Source of the DNA: Acidobacteriota bacterium
Lineage (GTDB): Bacteria; Acidobacteriota; Vicinamibacteria; Vicinamibacterales; CAVVIG01
Assembly (NCBI GenBank): GCA_003222395.1
Contig: QHWB01000052.1
Span: 62,001-126,000 of the forward strand
Length of the DNA stretch: 64,000 nt
Direction: 5' to 3'
A program made the translations under genes and the position numbers. The notes below the pieces were generated by a model. The model saw only the letters and a list, made by a program, of their open reading frames with translations, did no database searches and was not told the origin of the DNA. Shown in pieces: positions 43,273-52,742 of this stretch. Within the stretch, counting starts at the first letter, position 1. Every line of letters starts with the position of its first letter.

Positions 43273-43710
43273 GTGAAGGCCCGCCCGCTCGCCTATCCGT
43301 CCACGCGGTATCGGCCGCCGCCGGTCGTCGACCTCTCCTCGCGCGGCGAGCGCGAACGCCTCAGCCGATCGGCGCTCAGGGGCTTCTTCAACATCATGAG
43401 CCGGTGGAAGGTGCGCGACGAGGATGCGCGCGCGCTGCTCGGCGGCGTGACCAACGGACCGTTCTACGAAATGAAGCGCGACCCCGGCCGCACTCTCGAG
43501 CCCGATCGTCTGACGCGCATCTCGTATCTGGTCGGCATCTTCAAGGCGCTCAACGTGCTCCATTCCGAGGCGCTCGCCGATACGTGGGTACGGCTCGCGA
43601 ACCGCAACCCCATCTTCGGCGGCGACACGCCGCTGGCATTCATGATCAAAGGCGGGCTGCCGGCGATGCAGACCGTGCGCCGCCTGCTCGACGCGCGCCG
43701 CGCGGGGTGA
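43273..43710 (+). CDS. Xre/MbcA/ParS-type antitoxin
   Basis: A 145-residue protein with an N-terminal helix-turn-helix-like part and the C-terminal DUF2384/ParS-MbcA domain (LHSEALADTWVRLANRNPIF, GDTPLAFMIKGGLPAM). The start is GTG at 43273, seven bases after AGGAG; upstream in-frame ATGs would lie inside the promoter. It neutralises the RES toxin encoded next; the two genes overlap by one base (TGATG). Confidence 0.88.
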   Translation: MKARPLAYPSTRYRPPPVVDLSSRGERERLSRSALRGFFNIMSRWKVRDEDARALLGGVTNGPFYEMKRDPGRTLEPDRLTRISYLVGIFKALNVLHSEALADTWVRLANRNPIFGGDTPLAFMIKGGLPAMQTVRRLLDARRAG

Positions 43711-44414
43711 TGCGGCTCCCGCCGGTCGCGACGATTCGCCGCACCGACACGCATCGCCTCGTCCCGTCGAAGCACACGCGCGACAGCGTGCTGGCGCGCA
43801 TCGCCGACGACGACGCGCACCTGGCCGACCTCTTCGACATCGATCAGGGGACCAACGACCGGCTCTCCGCCGAGCACGGCGCGGCGCCCGGCATCGGGCC
43901 GCACGATCTCGTGTTCGGCGTGCCGTACGCCTCGGTGGTGAACGCGGCCTTCTGCCATCCGCATCCGCTCGGCGGCCGGTTCAACGGACCCGAGCGCGGC
44001 GCGTGGTACGCCGCGTTCGAGCTCGAGGCCGCGCAGGCCGAAGTCGCCTTTCACAAGTCGATCGAGCTCGCCGAGGTCGACGTCTGGGACGAGAGCGTCA
44101 CCTACGACGACTACGTGGCCGACTTCAGCGGCGCCTTTCACGATCTGCGCCGCGACGCGCGCTTCGCGGCGTGCCTCGCATCCGACAGCTACCGCGCGTC
44201 GCAGCAGCTCGCCGAGCGGCTGCTGGCCGACGGGTCGTCCGGCGTCGTCTATCCCAGCGTCCGGCGCCACAACGCCACGTGCCTCGCCTGCTTTCGTCCG
44301 CCGCTCGTGATGCACGTACGGAAGGGCGCGACGTGGCGCTTCACGTGGACGGGCGGCGAGACGCCGACGATTGCGCGCGACCCTCGAACGGCGCGCACCG
44401 TGTCGCCGGTCTGA
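43710..44414 (+). CDS. RES-domain toxin
   Basis: A 234-residue protein with the Arg, Glu and Ser features of the RES family: GGRFNGPERGAWYAAFELEA (R90, Y100), the Glu of AEVAFHKSIELAE and SSGVVYPSVRRHN. RES toxins degrade NAD+ in cells when not bound by antitoxin, a known feature of characterised members. Its ATG overlaps the antitoxin stop, so the two are made together. The domain looks complete. Confidence 0.9.
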   Translation: MRLPPVATIRRTDTHRLVPSKHTRDSVLARIADDDAHLADLFDIDQGTNDRLSAEHGAAPGIGPHDLVFGVPYASVVNAAFCHPHPLGGRFNGPERGAWYAAFELEAAQAEVAFHKSIELAEVDVWDESVTYDDYVADFSGAFHDLRRDARFAACLASDSYRASQQLAERLLADGSSGVVYPSVRRHNATCLACFRPPLVMHVRKGATWRFTWTGGETPTIARDPRTARTVSPV

Positions 44415-44447
44415 CCCGCCGGGGTTTGACTTTGGCCACGATGTTAT

Positions 44448-44480
44448 GTTATTTCTCTAGCAGCATGCTAGAAAAATAAC
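44448..44480. promoter_or_regulatory. 33-bp palindromic operator of the BlaI-like repressor
   Basis: GTTATTTCTCTAGCA (44448-44462) and its complement TGCTAGAAAAATAAC (44466-44480) face each other across GCA, with one mismatch in 15. It is AT-rich in a very GC-rich genome. A TTGACT -35-like box lies at 44426-44431. The ATG of the repressor is three bases downstream, so a bound dimer would block both promoter and start region. Confidence 0.8.
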
Positions 44481-44482
44481 AC

Positions 44483-44890
44483 ATGGCCAAATCGCAGCCC
44501 CACGCCGTTCACGGCGCCACGCTGTCGCGCCGCGAGCGCCAGATCATGGACATCCTCTACCGCCGCGGCCGCGCCACGGCCGGCGAGGTGATGGATCAGC
44601 TCGCGGGCGATCCGAGCTACTCCACCGTCCGCACGCAGCTCCGCGTGCTCGAAGACAAGGGGCACGTGCGGCACGAGGAAGAAGGATTGCGCTACGTGTA
44701 CATGCCCGCGGTGCCGCGGCACGCCGCGCGTAAATCGGCGCTGCGCCATCTCGTCGACACGTTCTTCGACGGATCGGCCGAGAAGATCGTCGCCGCCGTG
44801 CTGGGTGGCGAAAGCGCGCGCCTGACCGACGAGGAGCTCACTCGCATCGCCGAGCTGGTCGCGAAGGCGAGAAAGGAAGGAAAGCGATGA
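44483..44890 (+). CDS. BlaI/MecI/CopY family transcriptional repressor
   Basis: A 135-residue winged-helix protein. Typical blocks are LSRRERQIMDILYRRGRAT, PSYSTVRTQLRVLEDKGHVR and HLVDTFFDGSAEKIVAAVL (dimerisation tail). Family members repress their own operon until a membrane M56 peptidase cleaves them. The next gene overlaps it as ATGA and encodes exactly such a peptidase. Confidence 0.93.
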   Translation: MAKSQPHAVHGATLSRRERQIMDILYRRGRATAGEVMDQLAGDPSYSTVRTQLRVLEDKGHVRHEEEGLRYVYMPAVPRHAARKSALRHLVDTFFDGSAEKIVAAVLGGESARLTDEELTRIAELVAKARKEGKR

Positions 44891-46599
44891 GCCTGCTGAT
44901 CGAGAGCGCCATCAAGGTGTCGCTGATCGTGGTCGTCGCGCTCGCCGTCGCCGCGTTGATGCGGACGCGTTCGGCGTCGCTGCGCCACTGGGTCCTCGCC
45001 GCGGCCATTGTGTGCGCTGCGCTCGCACCGGCGGCCGCGCGCATCGCGCCGGCGTGGCACGTCGCCTTCGGCGGCCGATCTGCGCCGCCACCGCCTGTCG
45101 CCCGACGCGCGGTCCCGCCGGCGCCCGTGGTCGTGCTGTCGGAAACGATCACCGTCACGCCTTCGCCGACGCTGCCCGCGCCCTCAGAGAGGTGGAGCGT
45201 CGGTCGCATCGTGTTCGCGACGTGGCTCGCCGGCGCACTGCTCTGTCTCGCGATCCTGGCGATCGGTTTCACGCGACTGACGTGGATCGCATCGCGGTCC
45301 CATCGTGTCGAGAACGACGCGTGGACGACCCAGCTCGTTGCGATCGCGGAGGCGTTCGGCATCACGCGTCCCATCCTCCTGCTTCAAAGCGACCATCCCA
45401 CGCTGCTCGTCACGTGGGGAGCGCTGGCGCCGGAGATCATCCTGCCGATCGGCGCCGACGCCTGGCCGGCCGATCGCATCCGCATCGTCCTGTGCCACGA
45501 GCTCGCGCACATCGCGCGCGGCGACTGGCTCGTGCAGATGCTCGCGGAAGTCGTGCGGTCGGCGTACTGGTTCAACCCGATCCTCTGGATCGCGTCGTCG
45601 CGGATGCGCCAGGAGAGCGAGCACGCGTGCGACGATGCGGTGCTGAGCGCCGGCATCGAAGGTTCCGATTACGCCGCGCAGCTGCTCGATCTCGCGCGCG
45701 CGGTGAAGCGGCAACGGCATCCCTGGGTTCCCGCGCAAGCGATCGTTCGGGCGTCGAATCTGGAAAGGAGAGTCAGCGCCATGTTGAACGCAGGAATCAA
45801 TCGACAGCCAATCACGCGAAAGGGTCGCTTGTCGGCGGCGATTGCGCTCACGGGCGTCACGCTGCTCGTCGCCGGATTCGGCGCGGCGCAGACGCTGAGC
45901 ATCGTCTCGGGAACGATCGTCGATCCGCTCGGGAAATCGCTCGCCAACGCGACGCTGACGCTGACCAGCGTCCAGACCGACGCGAAACACGAAGTGCACA
46001 GCGATCAGGCCGGGCGTTTCGAGTTCGTCGGTCTGCCGTCTGGCGATTACGTGCTGCAGGCGGAATTCCTCGGCTTCGCGACGATGAAGGATCGAATGGC
46101 GCTGACGGGCGAGAACGTGCGCCGCACCCTCACGATGCAAGTCGGGTCGATACAAGAAACGATCAGCATCAAGTTCGATGCGAGCGAGACCTCGACGGCG
46201 CCACCGCCGCCTCCGCCGCCACCGCCCCCGCCGGGGCCCGGCGTGTCGCCGCCAAGCTGGGAAGAGTTCCGCGATCGGGTGCGCGCGAAGCGCGCCAGCG
46301 ATCCGTGCGCGCAGTCGTCCGACGGCGGATGCTTGATGCCGCCGGTGAAGCTCAAGGACGTGAAAGCGCGCTTTCCGGACTCGCTGAAAGGGACGAAGAT
46401 CGACGGCGTCGTCCTGCTGCACGGTGCCATTGGCGCGGACGGCTACGTACACAACCTGCAGATCGTTTCGTCGCCGCATCCCGAGCTGTCAGCGTCGGCG
46501 ATCGAGGCGGTCAGCCAATGGCAGTTCGCGGCGACGCAGCTCGACGGCGTCCCAATCGAAACGTCGATCAACGTAACGGTCAACTTCTCGGGCCGATAG
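44887..46599 (+). CDS. BlaR1-like M56 metallopeptidase with carboxypeptidase-regulatory and TonB C-terminal domains
   Basis: A 570-residue membrane protein. Helices lie at about 8-24, 33-50, 108-128 and 317-333. The M56 zinc site is CHELAH (H204-E205, H208), with ESEHACDD (243-250) supplying the third ligand. After the last helix come a carboxypeptidase-like regulatory domain (about 338-428; VSGTIVDPLGKSLANATLTL), a polyproline run (439-449) and a TonB C-terminal domain (about 485-570; IDGVVLLHGAIGADGYVHNL). A penicillin-binding sensor domain is absent, so the signal is probably not a beta-lactam. It is coupled to the BlaI-like gene. Confidence 0.9.
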   Translation: MSLLIESAIKVSLIVVVALAVAALMRTRSASLRHWVLAAAIVCAALAPAAARIAPAWHVAFGGRSAPPPPVARRAVPPAPVVVLSETITVTPSPTLPAPSERWSVGRIVFATWLAGALLCLAILAIGFTRLTWIASRSHRVENDAWTTQLVAIAEAFGITRPILLLQSDHPTLLVTWGALAPEIILPIGADAWPADRIRIVLCHELAHIARGDWLVQMLAEVVRSAYWFNPILWIASSRMRQESEHACDDAVLSAGIEGSDYAAQLLDLARAVKRQRHPWVPAQAIVRASNLERRVSAMLNAGINRQPITRKGRLSAAIALTGVTLLVAGFGAAQTLSIVSGTIVDPLGKSLANATLTLTSVQTDAKHEVHSDQAGRFEFVGLPSGDYVLQAEFLGFATMKDRMALTGENVRRTLTMQVGSIQETISIKFDASETSTAPPPPPPPPPPPGPGVSPPSWEEFRDRVRAKRASDPCAQSSDGGCLMPPVKLKDVKARFPDSLKGTKIDGVVLLHGAIGADGYVHNLQIVSSPHPELSASAIEAVSQWQFAATQLDGVPIETSINVTVNFSGR

Positions 46600-46752
46600 C
46601 ACACGTCGATAAATGCTGAACTAGCCGCAGGACCCTCGACGTAAGAGTTCGTTCTCGCGCTGCCGAGCTGCGCTGGCGCTGCGATTGCCTCTTCGCTATG
46701 CGAGGAGCAGTCAACGTGCGTGAGCGACGCGGCGTGTCATGATCACGCCAGT

Positions 46753-47580
46753 ATGGAACGCGAGGGTGTCCGCGTCGGCGTCGTCCTGAGCGCCGGCGGT
46801 CTTCGCGGCGCCGCGCACATCGGCGTTCTTCGGCAACTCGTTCTTCACGGAATTCCGATCGACAGCATCGTCGGCGTCAGCGCCGGGGCCGTCGTCGCCG
46901 CCTACTACGCGGCCGTTGGGCTCGACCTCGATGAGTTGATTACCGATGCCGAGGCGTTCCGCGGCCGCCATCTGTTGACCTACAGCATGAACGTGCGACT
47001 CGGCTATCGATTCGAGCCGCGCTTCGCCGCGTGGTGCGGGGTCATTCCAAGCCGTCTCCGGCAACTCGAGATGGCAGCCTTCGATCGGCTGCACCACGGT
47101 GTGCGGCGTCTGGGGATCGTGTGTCACGACGTGAGCGCGCGTCGGCCGCGGTATTTCGGCACTGACGTCGACGAACGCGTGCCGCTGCACCAGACAGTAC
47201 GCGCGAGCGCGTCGATCCCGCGAGTCTTTCCGCCCATCTCGGTTGCATGCGGACGCGAACAGCTCCGCTTGACCGACGGCGGCGAGAGCGATCCAGTGCC
47301 GATCAGCTTCGCGCGCGGATCGCAAATCGGCGCGACGCACGTCATCGTATCGGATTGCCGATGGCTCGGCCGCGTGCCCGCGACCGATGCGCGAACGATC
47401 TGGATTCGGCCGCGCATGGCGCACACAGGCACGCTGTGGTCGCCGCGCCGCGGGCTCGTCGCGACCGTCCGCGACGGGGAAGCAGCCGTTACTGAAGAGG
47501 TCGTCTCCCGGATTCGCGGCTGGTTCGCTGCGGACGGTGCGACGATTGCAGCCGCCTCACCGGGCGATGCCCTCCGATGA
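46753..47580 (+). CDS. Patatin-like phospholipase
   Basis: A 275-residue protein of the RssA/NTE type. The oxyanion segment is SAGGLRGAAHIGVLRQL, the nucleophile elbow VGVSAGAVVA and the catalytic Asp in LTDGGESDPVP. The likely start is ATG at 46753; an in-frame GTG at 46720 would add 11 residues. No membrane segment or signal peptide. Substrate unknown, probably a lipid ester. The 150 bp before it show no gene. Confidence 0.88.
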   Translation: MEREGVRVGVVLSAGGLRGAAHIGVLRQLVLHGIPIDSIVGVSAGAVVAAYYAAVGLDLDELITDAEAFRGRHLLTYSMNVRLGYRFEPRFAAWCGVIPSRLRQLEMAAFDRLHHGVRRLGIVCHDVSARRPRYFGTDVDERVPLHQTVRASASIPRVFPPISVACGREQLRLTDGGESDPVPISFARGSQIGATHVIVSDCRWLGRVPATDARTIWIRPRMAHTGTLWSPRRGLVATVRDGEAAVTEEVVSRIRGWFAADGATIAAASPGDALR

Positions 47581-47604
47581 GCGTCGCCGCGAAAGGAAGA
47601 GGCG

Positions 47605-47847
47605 ATGCCGAAGCGTCAGCAGCGCGAGAGCGGCCGCGAACGGCAGAAGCGAATCCAGCGTACGCAGCACCGGCCTGAGCAGAACGCCGGCTACGACGAC
47701 GCGACGCGTGGACGTCCACCTGTGAAGCTCGATGTGACGGACACGATCGCGAGCGCGCGTCAGACGTCGCGCGGCGATCGGCGGTTCGACAGCGCGGCAC
47801 GCGAAGCCGCCAACGACGTGCGGCGGCGCGAACGATCGGCTCGATGA
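47605..47847 (+). CDS. Small basic hypothetical protein
   Basis: An 80-residue, Arg-rich, probably disordered protein. It has a good ribosome-binding sequence (AGGAAGAGG) just before its ATG, which is the main evidence that it is real. No family was recognised. Competing open frames exist on the other strand, but none has family features. Confidence 0.4.
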   Translation: MPKRQQRESGRERQKRIQRTQHRPEQNAGYDDATRGRPPVKLDVTDTIASARQTSRGDRRFDSAAREAANDVRRRERSAR

Positions 47848-47859
47848 ACGGATCGCGGC

Positions 47860-48078
47860 ATGCGAGTCGCGCTCCCTTCGTGTCCTGATTGCGGGTCGGA
47901 CGACACATCTGCCGCGTACAATCGCGCGAACGTGACGACCTTTTGCTGTGCCGACTGCGGACACACGTGGCGCGTCGAACACGCGCCATCGGCGCGATCC
48001 GATCGCCGTCGCGGACCCGCCGACCCGCGGCGCCGCCGCAGGAAACCGCGCGGCGACAATCTTCCCCCCGGCCGATAA
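47860..48078 (+). CDS. Small zinc-ribbon protein
   Basis: A 72-residue protein with two Cys pairs, CPDC (8-11) and CADC (30-33, preceded by another Cys), in the pattern of a zinc ribbon followed by GHTWRV. The C-terminal half is a basic, low-complexity tail. No homologue was named. It follows the small basic ORF by 12 bp. Confidence 0.5.
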   Translation: MRVALPSCPDCGSDDTSAAYNRANVTTFCCADCGHTWRVEHAPSARSDRRRGPADPRRRRRKPRGDNLPPGR

Positions 48079-48219
48079 TTGTCTTCTCGCCTCCGACTCA
48101 CGATGACTGCCCGCTGAACTCCTGTCAGGAATCGGCACGAAACGGCCTGGTTCGTTAGCACGGTTCCTGCTAAAAGAGCCGGCTCTCCACGCGGCGCCAA
48201 TCTTTGTCGGAGTCGATCA

Positions 48220-51200
48220 ATGGTCAATCGGATCGTTTGTGTTGTCGGTCTGGTCCTCTTTCTGTGCGCCGCCTCGCCGGCGAGAGCTGCAATTGCAATC
48301 GACGTCTCCACATCTGCGAACAACGCCGCCGTGGGCACTACGATCGCCACGCCGGCGTTCTCCACGACCGCGCCGAACGAACTGCTGCTGGCATTCGTCG
48401 CGAGCGACGCCGCGTTCGGCACGACGACGTCGGTCACCAACGTCGCCGGCGGCGGCCTGACGTGGGCGCTCGTCGTCCGCACGAACGTGCAGCTGGGCAC
48501 AGCGGAGATTTGGCGCGCATTCGCGCCGGCGACGCTCTCGAACGTCGCCGTCACGGCGACGCTGTCGCAGCCGGTGGTGTCGTCGGTCACCGTGATGTCG
48601 TTCACCGGGACCGACACCACGGGCGTCAACGGAGCCGCCGCCATCGGCGCGACCGCGAGCGCCAACGCGCCGAGCGGCGCGCCCGCGGCGACGCTCGTCA
48701 CGACACGCGGCAACTCGCTGGTCCTCGGCGTCGGCGACGATTGGGACAGCCCGATCGCCAGGACTGCGGCCGCCGGCCAGTCGATCGTGTATCAGAGCTT
48801 GTCGACCACGGGCGACACGTACTGGGTCCAGAAGACGGATGCAGCCACGCCGCTCGCCGGCACCGCCGTCACTATCCAGGACATTGCTCCGACAACGGAT
48901 CGTTTCAACCTCAGCATCGTTGAAGTTCTCGCCGGCGGCGGCGCAACGACGCCACCGGCGACGTGGAGCATCGGCGGATCGATCAGCCCGGCAGCGAACG
49001 CGAGCGGCGCCACGGTGACGCTCAGCGGCGCGGCCGCGGCGTCGACGACGGTCGACGTCAACGGCAACTACAGCTTCGGCGGTCTGGCGAACGGCTCGTA
49101 CACCGTGACGCCCGCCAAAGCAGGCTTCTCGTTCACGCCGGCGAGCCAGCCGGTCACGATCAGCGGCGCCAGCGCGACGACGATCAATTTCTCCACGCAA
49201 GCTGTCACGGCCAGTCCGATCCGGCTCGTGCAGAAAGCGGTGAACGGCAACGAAGGCTCCGTGTTTTCGATCTCGGCGACGTTCCCGGCAGGCAATACGG
49301 CCGGGAACTTCCTGATCGTCACTGGCACGGCGGCGCGCCCTGCCGGGACGATCACGATTTCGGATACAGCGGGCAACACGTACCTTCCGGCCATCGGTCC
49401 GGTTACCGATCCGGGGCAGGACACGACGGCTTATCTCTGGTACGTACCGAGCGCGAAGGGCGGACCAAACACGGTGACGCTCACGCCGACGTCGGCGCGC
49501 GCACTGGAAATTCATCTTTCCGAGTGGGTTGGCCTCGCGTCGGCGTCGCCGGTCGATCAGATCGCGACGGCTACCGGGAACGGCACCGCCGTGTCCGCCG
49601 GTCCGGTCACGACGACGACGGCCGGTGAGCTCGTGTTCGGCTACGGGTTCGTCTTCAACGTCGCATCCGCCGGCGCCGGCTTCACGCCGTTGTCGCTCGT
49701 GAACGGCGATCTCGACGAGTATCTGATCGAATCGGCCGCCGGCAGCGTGGCCGCAACGTTCACGCAGAACGCGGGCACCTGGTTCGCGATGATGGCGACG
49801 TTCAGGCCGGCCGGCGCCGCACCGGTGCCGCCGCCAACGCCGCCGCCCACCGTTTCGCTGACGTCGCCCGTGGCAGGAACGAACGTCGTCGGAAGCGTCG
49901 CGGTGAGCGCCGCCGCGTCGGACGCGGGCGGCGTCGCCGGCGTCCAGTTCCAGCTCGACGGCGTCAATCTTGGCGCCGAAGTCACGACGTCGCCGTATTC
50001 GATTTCGTGGGATACCACGACCGTCGTGGACGGATCGCATTCGCTGACCGCGATCGCGCGCAACACCGCGGGCCTGACGACCACTTCCTCGCGCGTTGCC
50101 GTCACGGTGAGCAACGGTCTCGCGTCGACCGGTCAGTGGAGCGCGCCGTTCGACCTCGGCATCGTCGCCGTCAATTCGGTGCTGCTCCACACCGGCAAGG
50201 TGCTGATGTTCTCCGGTGCGTTCGCGAGCACTGGCATCGAGCGCGTGTGGGACCCGGCGACCGGAGCGATCACGCTCGTCCCCAATCCGTTCTCGAATCT
50301 GTTCTGCTCGGGCCAGGCGCAGCTGCCCGATGGCCGCGTGATGGTCGTCGGAGGCTTCGACAGCGGATCGCTCGGCGCGGCCAACGCGAGCATCTTCGAT
50401 CCCGTTGCGGAGACATGGTCGGCGGCGCCGAACATGGCCTTCCGCCGGTGGTATCCGACGGCGACCGGCCTGCCCGACGGTCGCCTGCTCGTCACGTCAG
50501 GCGGCCAGACGTGTCTGACGTGTCTCGCCGATCTTCCGGAGATTTACGATCCCGCGACCGGGCGCTTCTCGACACTGGCGACCGCGCGCCTCGCGGTTCC
50601 GTATTACCCGTTCATGTTCGTCCTGCCTGACGGCACCGTGCTCGACGCCGGCTCCAACGAGCAACCGGTGGCAACGAGCAGGCTCAACCTGACGACCGGC
50701 TCGTGGTCATCCGTCGATCCGATCGTGAAAGACGGTCACAGCGCGGCCATGTATCTGCCGGGCAAGATTCTGAAGAGCGGGACGGCGGCCGACAGCGGCA
50801 CGACGGGCGTCGCGGCGGCGACGGCGTTCGTGCTCGACACGACGCGGCCGTCGCCTGCATGGCGGCAGGCCGCATCGATGGCGCATGCGCGCGCGTTCCA
50901 CAACACGACGCTGCTTCCCGACGGAACCGTGCTCGTCACCGGCGGCGGCTCCACGCTCGACGGCCATGACGTGACGAAGGCGGTGTTCCCCGCCGAGCTG
51001 TGGTCGCCGGCGACCGAAACGTGGCGCACGCTGGCGTCGGCGTCGGTGCCTCGCCTCTATCACTCGACCGCGCTCCTGCTGCCCGACGGCCGCGTGCTCT
51101 CCGCCGGAAGCGGGAACGACAGCGGAGCGGTCGATCAGACGCGCGGCCAGATCTTCTCTCCGCCGTACCTGTTCAAAGGCGCGCGCCCGGCGATCGCGAG

Positions 51201-52713
51201 TGCGCCCGACGTCATCGCATACGGCGGCGCCTTCTCCGTGCAGACGCCGGACGCCGCGTCAATCGCTTCAGTGTCGTTGATCCGGCTCGGCGCCGTGACG
51301 CACGCCTTCGACGAGGATCAGCGATTCCTGTCGCTCGCCTTCACGGCGGCTGCCGGAGCGCTCTCGATCCAGGCGCCGGCGAACGCGAACCTTGCGCCTC
51401 CCGGCTACTACATGCTGTTCCTCGTCGGCTCGAACGGCGTGCCGTCGGTCGCCTCGTCCGTGCGGCTGCCGACCGGCGCCGCCGATCTCATCCCGCCGAC
51501 AGCGCCCGGCGCGCTGACCGCGAATGGCGGGCTCGGCTCGGCGGCGCTGTCGTGGGCCCTGTCGACCGACAACACGGGCGTCGCGTTGTACAACGTGCAC
51601 CGGTCCGCGACGTCGGGATTTGCGCCTTCAGCGGCGAACCGGATCGGTCAGTCGACGTCGACGACGTTCACCGACGCCGGCGCGGCCGCCGGGACGTACT
51701 TCTATCTCGTCACGGCGCAGGACATCACGGGCAACGTGAGCGATCCCTCGAACGAAGCGGTGGCGATCGTGCTCGCGGACACGACGCCGCCGACGCTGTC
51801 GGTCACCTCGCCGGCCGATCAGGACGCGGTGTCCGGCTCGATTGCCATCGTCGCGTCGGCCGCCGACGACGTCAGCGTGGCCGGCGTGCAATTCTTCGTC
51901 GACGGCTCGCCCTTCGGCGCCGAACGCGCCTCGCCGCCGTACTCCATCACCTGGAATACGGCGACGTCGGCCGACGGCCTCCACACGCTGACGGCTGTCG
52001 CGCGCGACAACGCGGGGAACCGGGCGCAGGTGTCCGTGACAGTGTCGGTGTCGAACACAGTGCCGACGCAACCGCCGCCGGCGCAGCCGGGCCTCGTCGC
52101 CGCTTACGGGTTCAACGAAGGCGTCGGCGTCCTGACGCTCGATTCGTCGGGCCAGGCCAACACCGGCACGCTTGCCGGCGCGACCTGGACGACCAACGGC
52201 AGATTCGGATCGGGGCTGTCGTTCAACGGCACGAACGCATGGGTCACGATCGACGATTCGCCGTCGCTCGACCTCACGAACGGCTTGACGATCGAAGCGT
52301 GGGTCAACCCGATGTCCGGCACCGGCACGCGGACGGTGTTGATGAAAGAAACCTTCAGCGCATTGGCGTACGCGCTGTACTCGGCGGTCAGCGGACAGCG
52401 TCCCGTCGGGTACGTTCATACGACGAAAAAAACCGAGTCGGCGGTCGGCTCGACCGCCGTGCCGCTGAACACATGGACGCATCTGGCATTGACATTCGAC
52501 GATTCGACGCTGCGCCTCTACATGAATGGCACGCTCATCCGGTCATCGAATACGAACAGCGCATCGATCGTCACCGGCACGGGCGCGCTGCGGATCGGCG
52601 GCAACGCGGTGTTCGGCGAGTACTTCAGAGGCATCATCGACGAAGTGCGCGTCTACAACCGCGCGCTGACCGCTGCCGACATCCAGGTGGACATGAATAC
52701 GCCGATTCAGTGA
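48220..52713 (+). CDS. Secreted multidomain protein with a galactose oxidase/glyoxal oxidase-like copper-radical core
   Basis: A 1497-residue exported protein with signal peptide 1-25 (LFLCAASPARA). Order: two beta-rich N-terminal units and a carboxypeptidase-regulatory-like repeat (about 30-530), Ig-like domain (540-630), kelch/copper-radical oxidase core (637-980), DUF1929 E-set domain (980-1083), fibronectin III (1093-1185), second Ig-like domain (1187-1278) and LamG (1290-1494). The metal-site residues of galactose oxidase all appear in order: C696 (LFCSGQAQLPDGR), Y745 (RRWYPTAT), Y947-H948 (PRLYHSTALLLPDG) and H1028 (AVTHAFDEDQR). It probably oxidises an alcohol or aldehyde outside the cell, making hydrogen peroxide. 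The Ig, FN3 and LamG parts may bind sugar polymers. Confidence 0.88.
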   Translation: MVNRIVCVVGLVLFLCAASPARAAIAIDVSTSANNAAVGTTIATPAFSTTAPNELLLAFVASDAAFGTTTSVTNVAGGGLTWALVVRTNVQLGTAEIWRAFAPATLSNVAVTATLSQPVVSSVTVMSFTGTDTTGVNGAAAIGATASANAPSGAPAATLVTTRGNSLVLGVGDDWDSPIARTAAAGQSIVYQSLSTTGDTYWVQKTDAATPLAGTAVTIQDIAPTTDRFNLSIVEVLAGGGATTPPATWSIGGSISPAANASGATVTLSGAAAASTTVDVNGNYSFGGLANGSYTVTPAKAGFSFTPASQPVTISGASATTINFSTQAVTASPIRLVQKAVNGNEGSVFSISATFPAGNTAGNFLIVTGTAARPAGTITISDTAGNTYLPAIGPVTDPGQDTTAYLWYVPSAKGGPNTVTLTPTSARALEIHLSEWVGLASASPVDQIATATGNGTAVSAGPVTTTTAGELVFGYGFVFNVASAGAGFTPLSLVNGDLDEYLIESAAGSVAATFTQNAGTWFAMMATFRPAGAAPVPPPTPPPTVSLTSPVAGTNVVGSVAVSAAASDAGGVAGVQFQLDGVNLGAEVTTSPYSISWDTTTVVDGSHSLTAIARNTAGLTTTSSRVAVTVSNGLASTGQWSAPFDLGIVAVNSVLLHTGKVLMFSGAFASTGIERVWDPATGAITLVPNPFSNLFCSGQAQLPDGRVMVVGGFDSGSLGAANASIFDPVAETWSAAPNMAFRRWYPTATGLPDGRLLVTSGGQTCLTCLADLPEIYDPATGRFSTLATARLAVPYYPFMFVLPDGTVLDAGSNEQPVATSRLNLTTGSWSSVDPIVKDGHSAAMYLPGKILKSGTAADSGTTGVAAATAFVLDTTRPSPAWRQAASMAHARAFHNTTLLPDGTVLVTGGGSTLDGHDVTKAVFPAELWSPATETWRTLASASVPRLYHSTALLLPDGRVLSAGSGNDSGAVDQTRGQIFSPPYLFKGARPAIASAPDVIAYGGAFSVQTPDAASIASVSLIRLGAVTHAFDEDQRFLSLAFTAAAGALSIQAPANANLAPPGYYMLFLVGSNGVPSVASSVRLPTGAADLIPPTAPGALTANGGLGSAALSWALSTDNTGVALYNVHRSATSGFAPSAANRIGQSTSTTFTDAGAAAGTYFYLVTAQDITGNVSDPSNEAVAIVLADTTPPTLSVTSPADQDAVSGSIAIVASAADDVSVAGVQFFVDGSPFGAERASPPYSITWNTATSADGLHTLTAVARDNAGNRAQVSVTVSVSNTVPTQPPPAQPGLVAAYGFNEGVGVLTLDSSGQANTGTLAGATWTTNGRFGSGLSFNGTNAWVTIDDSPSLDLTNGLTIEAWVNPMSGTGTRTVLMKETFSALAYALYSAVSGQRPVGYVHTTKKTESAVGSTAVPLNTWTHLALTFDDSTLRLYMNGTLIRSSNTNSASIVTGTGALRIGGNAVFGEYFRGIIDEVRVYNRALTAADIQVDMNTPIQ

Positions 52714-52742
52714 TTGAAGCGAGTGCGTCGGCGAGCACATGC

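Noticed and set aside
46600-46752. Regulatory or RNA element before the patatin gene
   Set aside because: I see no palindrome, promoter pair or riboswitch-like fold that stands out.
47557-48138. Minus-strand open frame opposite the two small ORFs
   Set aside because: Arg/Ala-rich with no motif; the plus-strand ORFs have a ribosome-binding site or a Cys pattern.
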